Origin: Lentibacillus cibarius
Lineage (GTDB): Bacteria; Bacillota; Bacilli; Bacillales; Amphibacillaceae
Length of the DNA stretch: 13,759 nucleotides
NCBI RefSeq assembly: GCF_005887555.1
Contig: NZ_VCIA01000003.1
Location: 1-13,759, forward strand
Direction: 5' to 3'
The notes under the pieces are model-generated. The model saw only the letters and a list, made by a program, of their open reading frames with translations. It was not told the origin of the DNA and ran no database searches. Below are positions 13,608 through 13,759 of this stretch, piece by piece (position 1 is the stretch's first letter; each line of letters begins with the position of its first letter). A program made the translations under genes and the position numbers.

Positions 13608-13759
13608 CGTGGAACAACTTTAAAAAACGTTGGAGCCTAAAATCCAAAAGTCGCTCCATCAAACCGAACAACAGAACCGAGAGATCTGGAACAGGAGCTA
13701 AAAACGAAAATCACGGAATGCTTCTACAATGATGTTTTTGAACAGGCGCCGGATTTTGG
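13587..13759 (+). CDS. RsoA-like small sigma partner, 5' part, runs off the window
   Basis: ATG 13587 (or 13593) lies just after AAGGAG and overlaps or abuts the sigma gene. After repairing bases near 13603, 13620 and 13682 it reads LDVEQLKKTLEPKIQKSLHQ, TEQQNREDLEQELKTKITEC, FYNDVFEQAPDFW to the window edge. The block NREDLEQELKTKI resembles the D-L-x-Q-E helix of sigma region 2. With the SigO-like gene directly upstream this matches the B. subtilis sigO-rsoA pair, where RsoA supplies region-2-like functions. The identification rests on context and a short motif, so a different small helical protein is possible. Confidence 0.5.

Noticed and set aside
13420..13671. Leftward 83-codon open frame at the right edge
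   Set aside because: Antisense to the sigma region 4 helix-turn-helix, which is recognisable on the plus strand.

Overview
The window looks like part of a plasmid, or a plasmid-derived island, from a low-GC Gram-positive of the family Bacillaceae. Halophilic genera such as Virgibacillus, Lentibacillus or Oceanobacillus are a guess from protein flavour only. The supporting signs are AT-rich DNA, strong GGAGG-type ribosome binding sites, a Rep_3 initiator with iterons, ISLre2 and IS3 elements, a DUF3967-type plasmid regulator, YvrJ, and a sigma gene resembling B. subtilis SigO/RsoA.

Layout. At 306-1011 there is an AbrB/MazE-type antitoxin with a RelE/ParE-type toxin. At 1210-1762 is a helix-turn-helix protein flanked by copies of one palindromic operator. 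At about 2207-6192 a segment is bounded by a pair of ~100-bp inverted repeats. It holds an ~820-nt densely folded non-coding stretch with its own promoter and terminator, a tyrosine recombinase, a 22-bp iteron origin and the replication initiator. At 6204-9205 an IS3-family element is interrupted by an ISLre2-family element with a 9-bp target duplication. At 9528-10075 is a MerR-like DUF3967 protein, and at 10300-10584 a small multi-pass membrane protein.

The last 3 kb is the most interesting part. Rightward there is a SigO-like sigma gene and the start of an RsoA-like partner. Divergently (leftward) there is a run of YvrJ, an unknown ~82-aa protein, an N-acetylmuramoyl-L-alanine amidase, tRNA-Cys(GCA), a 58-aa cysteine-rich peptide and a cysteine-rich phospholipase A2-like protein. 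The run ends at a terminator shared with the convergent small membrane protein. I infer a sigma-controlled lysis or toxin cassette, with the tRNA-Cys possibly supporting cysteine-rich products and the membrane protein as candidate immunity. This is a hypothesis from gene order and motifs.

Caution. Nearly every gene longer than about 100 codons is broken by one-base frameshifts, roughly one per 150-200 coding bases. Almost all can be repaired by adding one base, mostly in a short homopolymer, and catalytic residues stay intact across the breaks. This looks more like base under-calling in an unpolished long-read or homopolymer-prone assembly than natural decay, although decay cannot be excluded. 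I therefore annotate these as full-length genes and state where the frames break.
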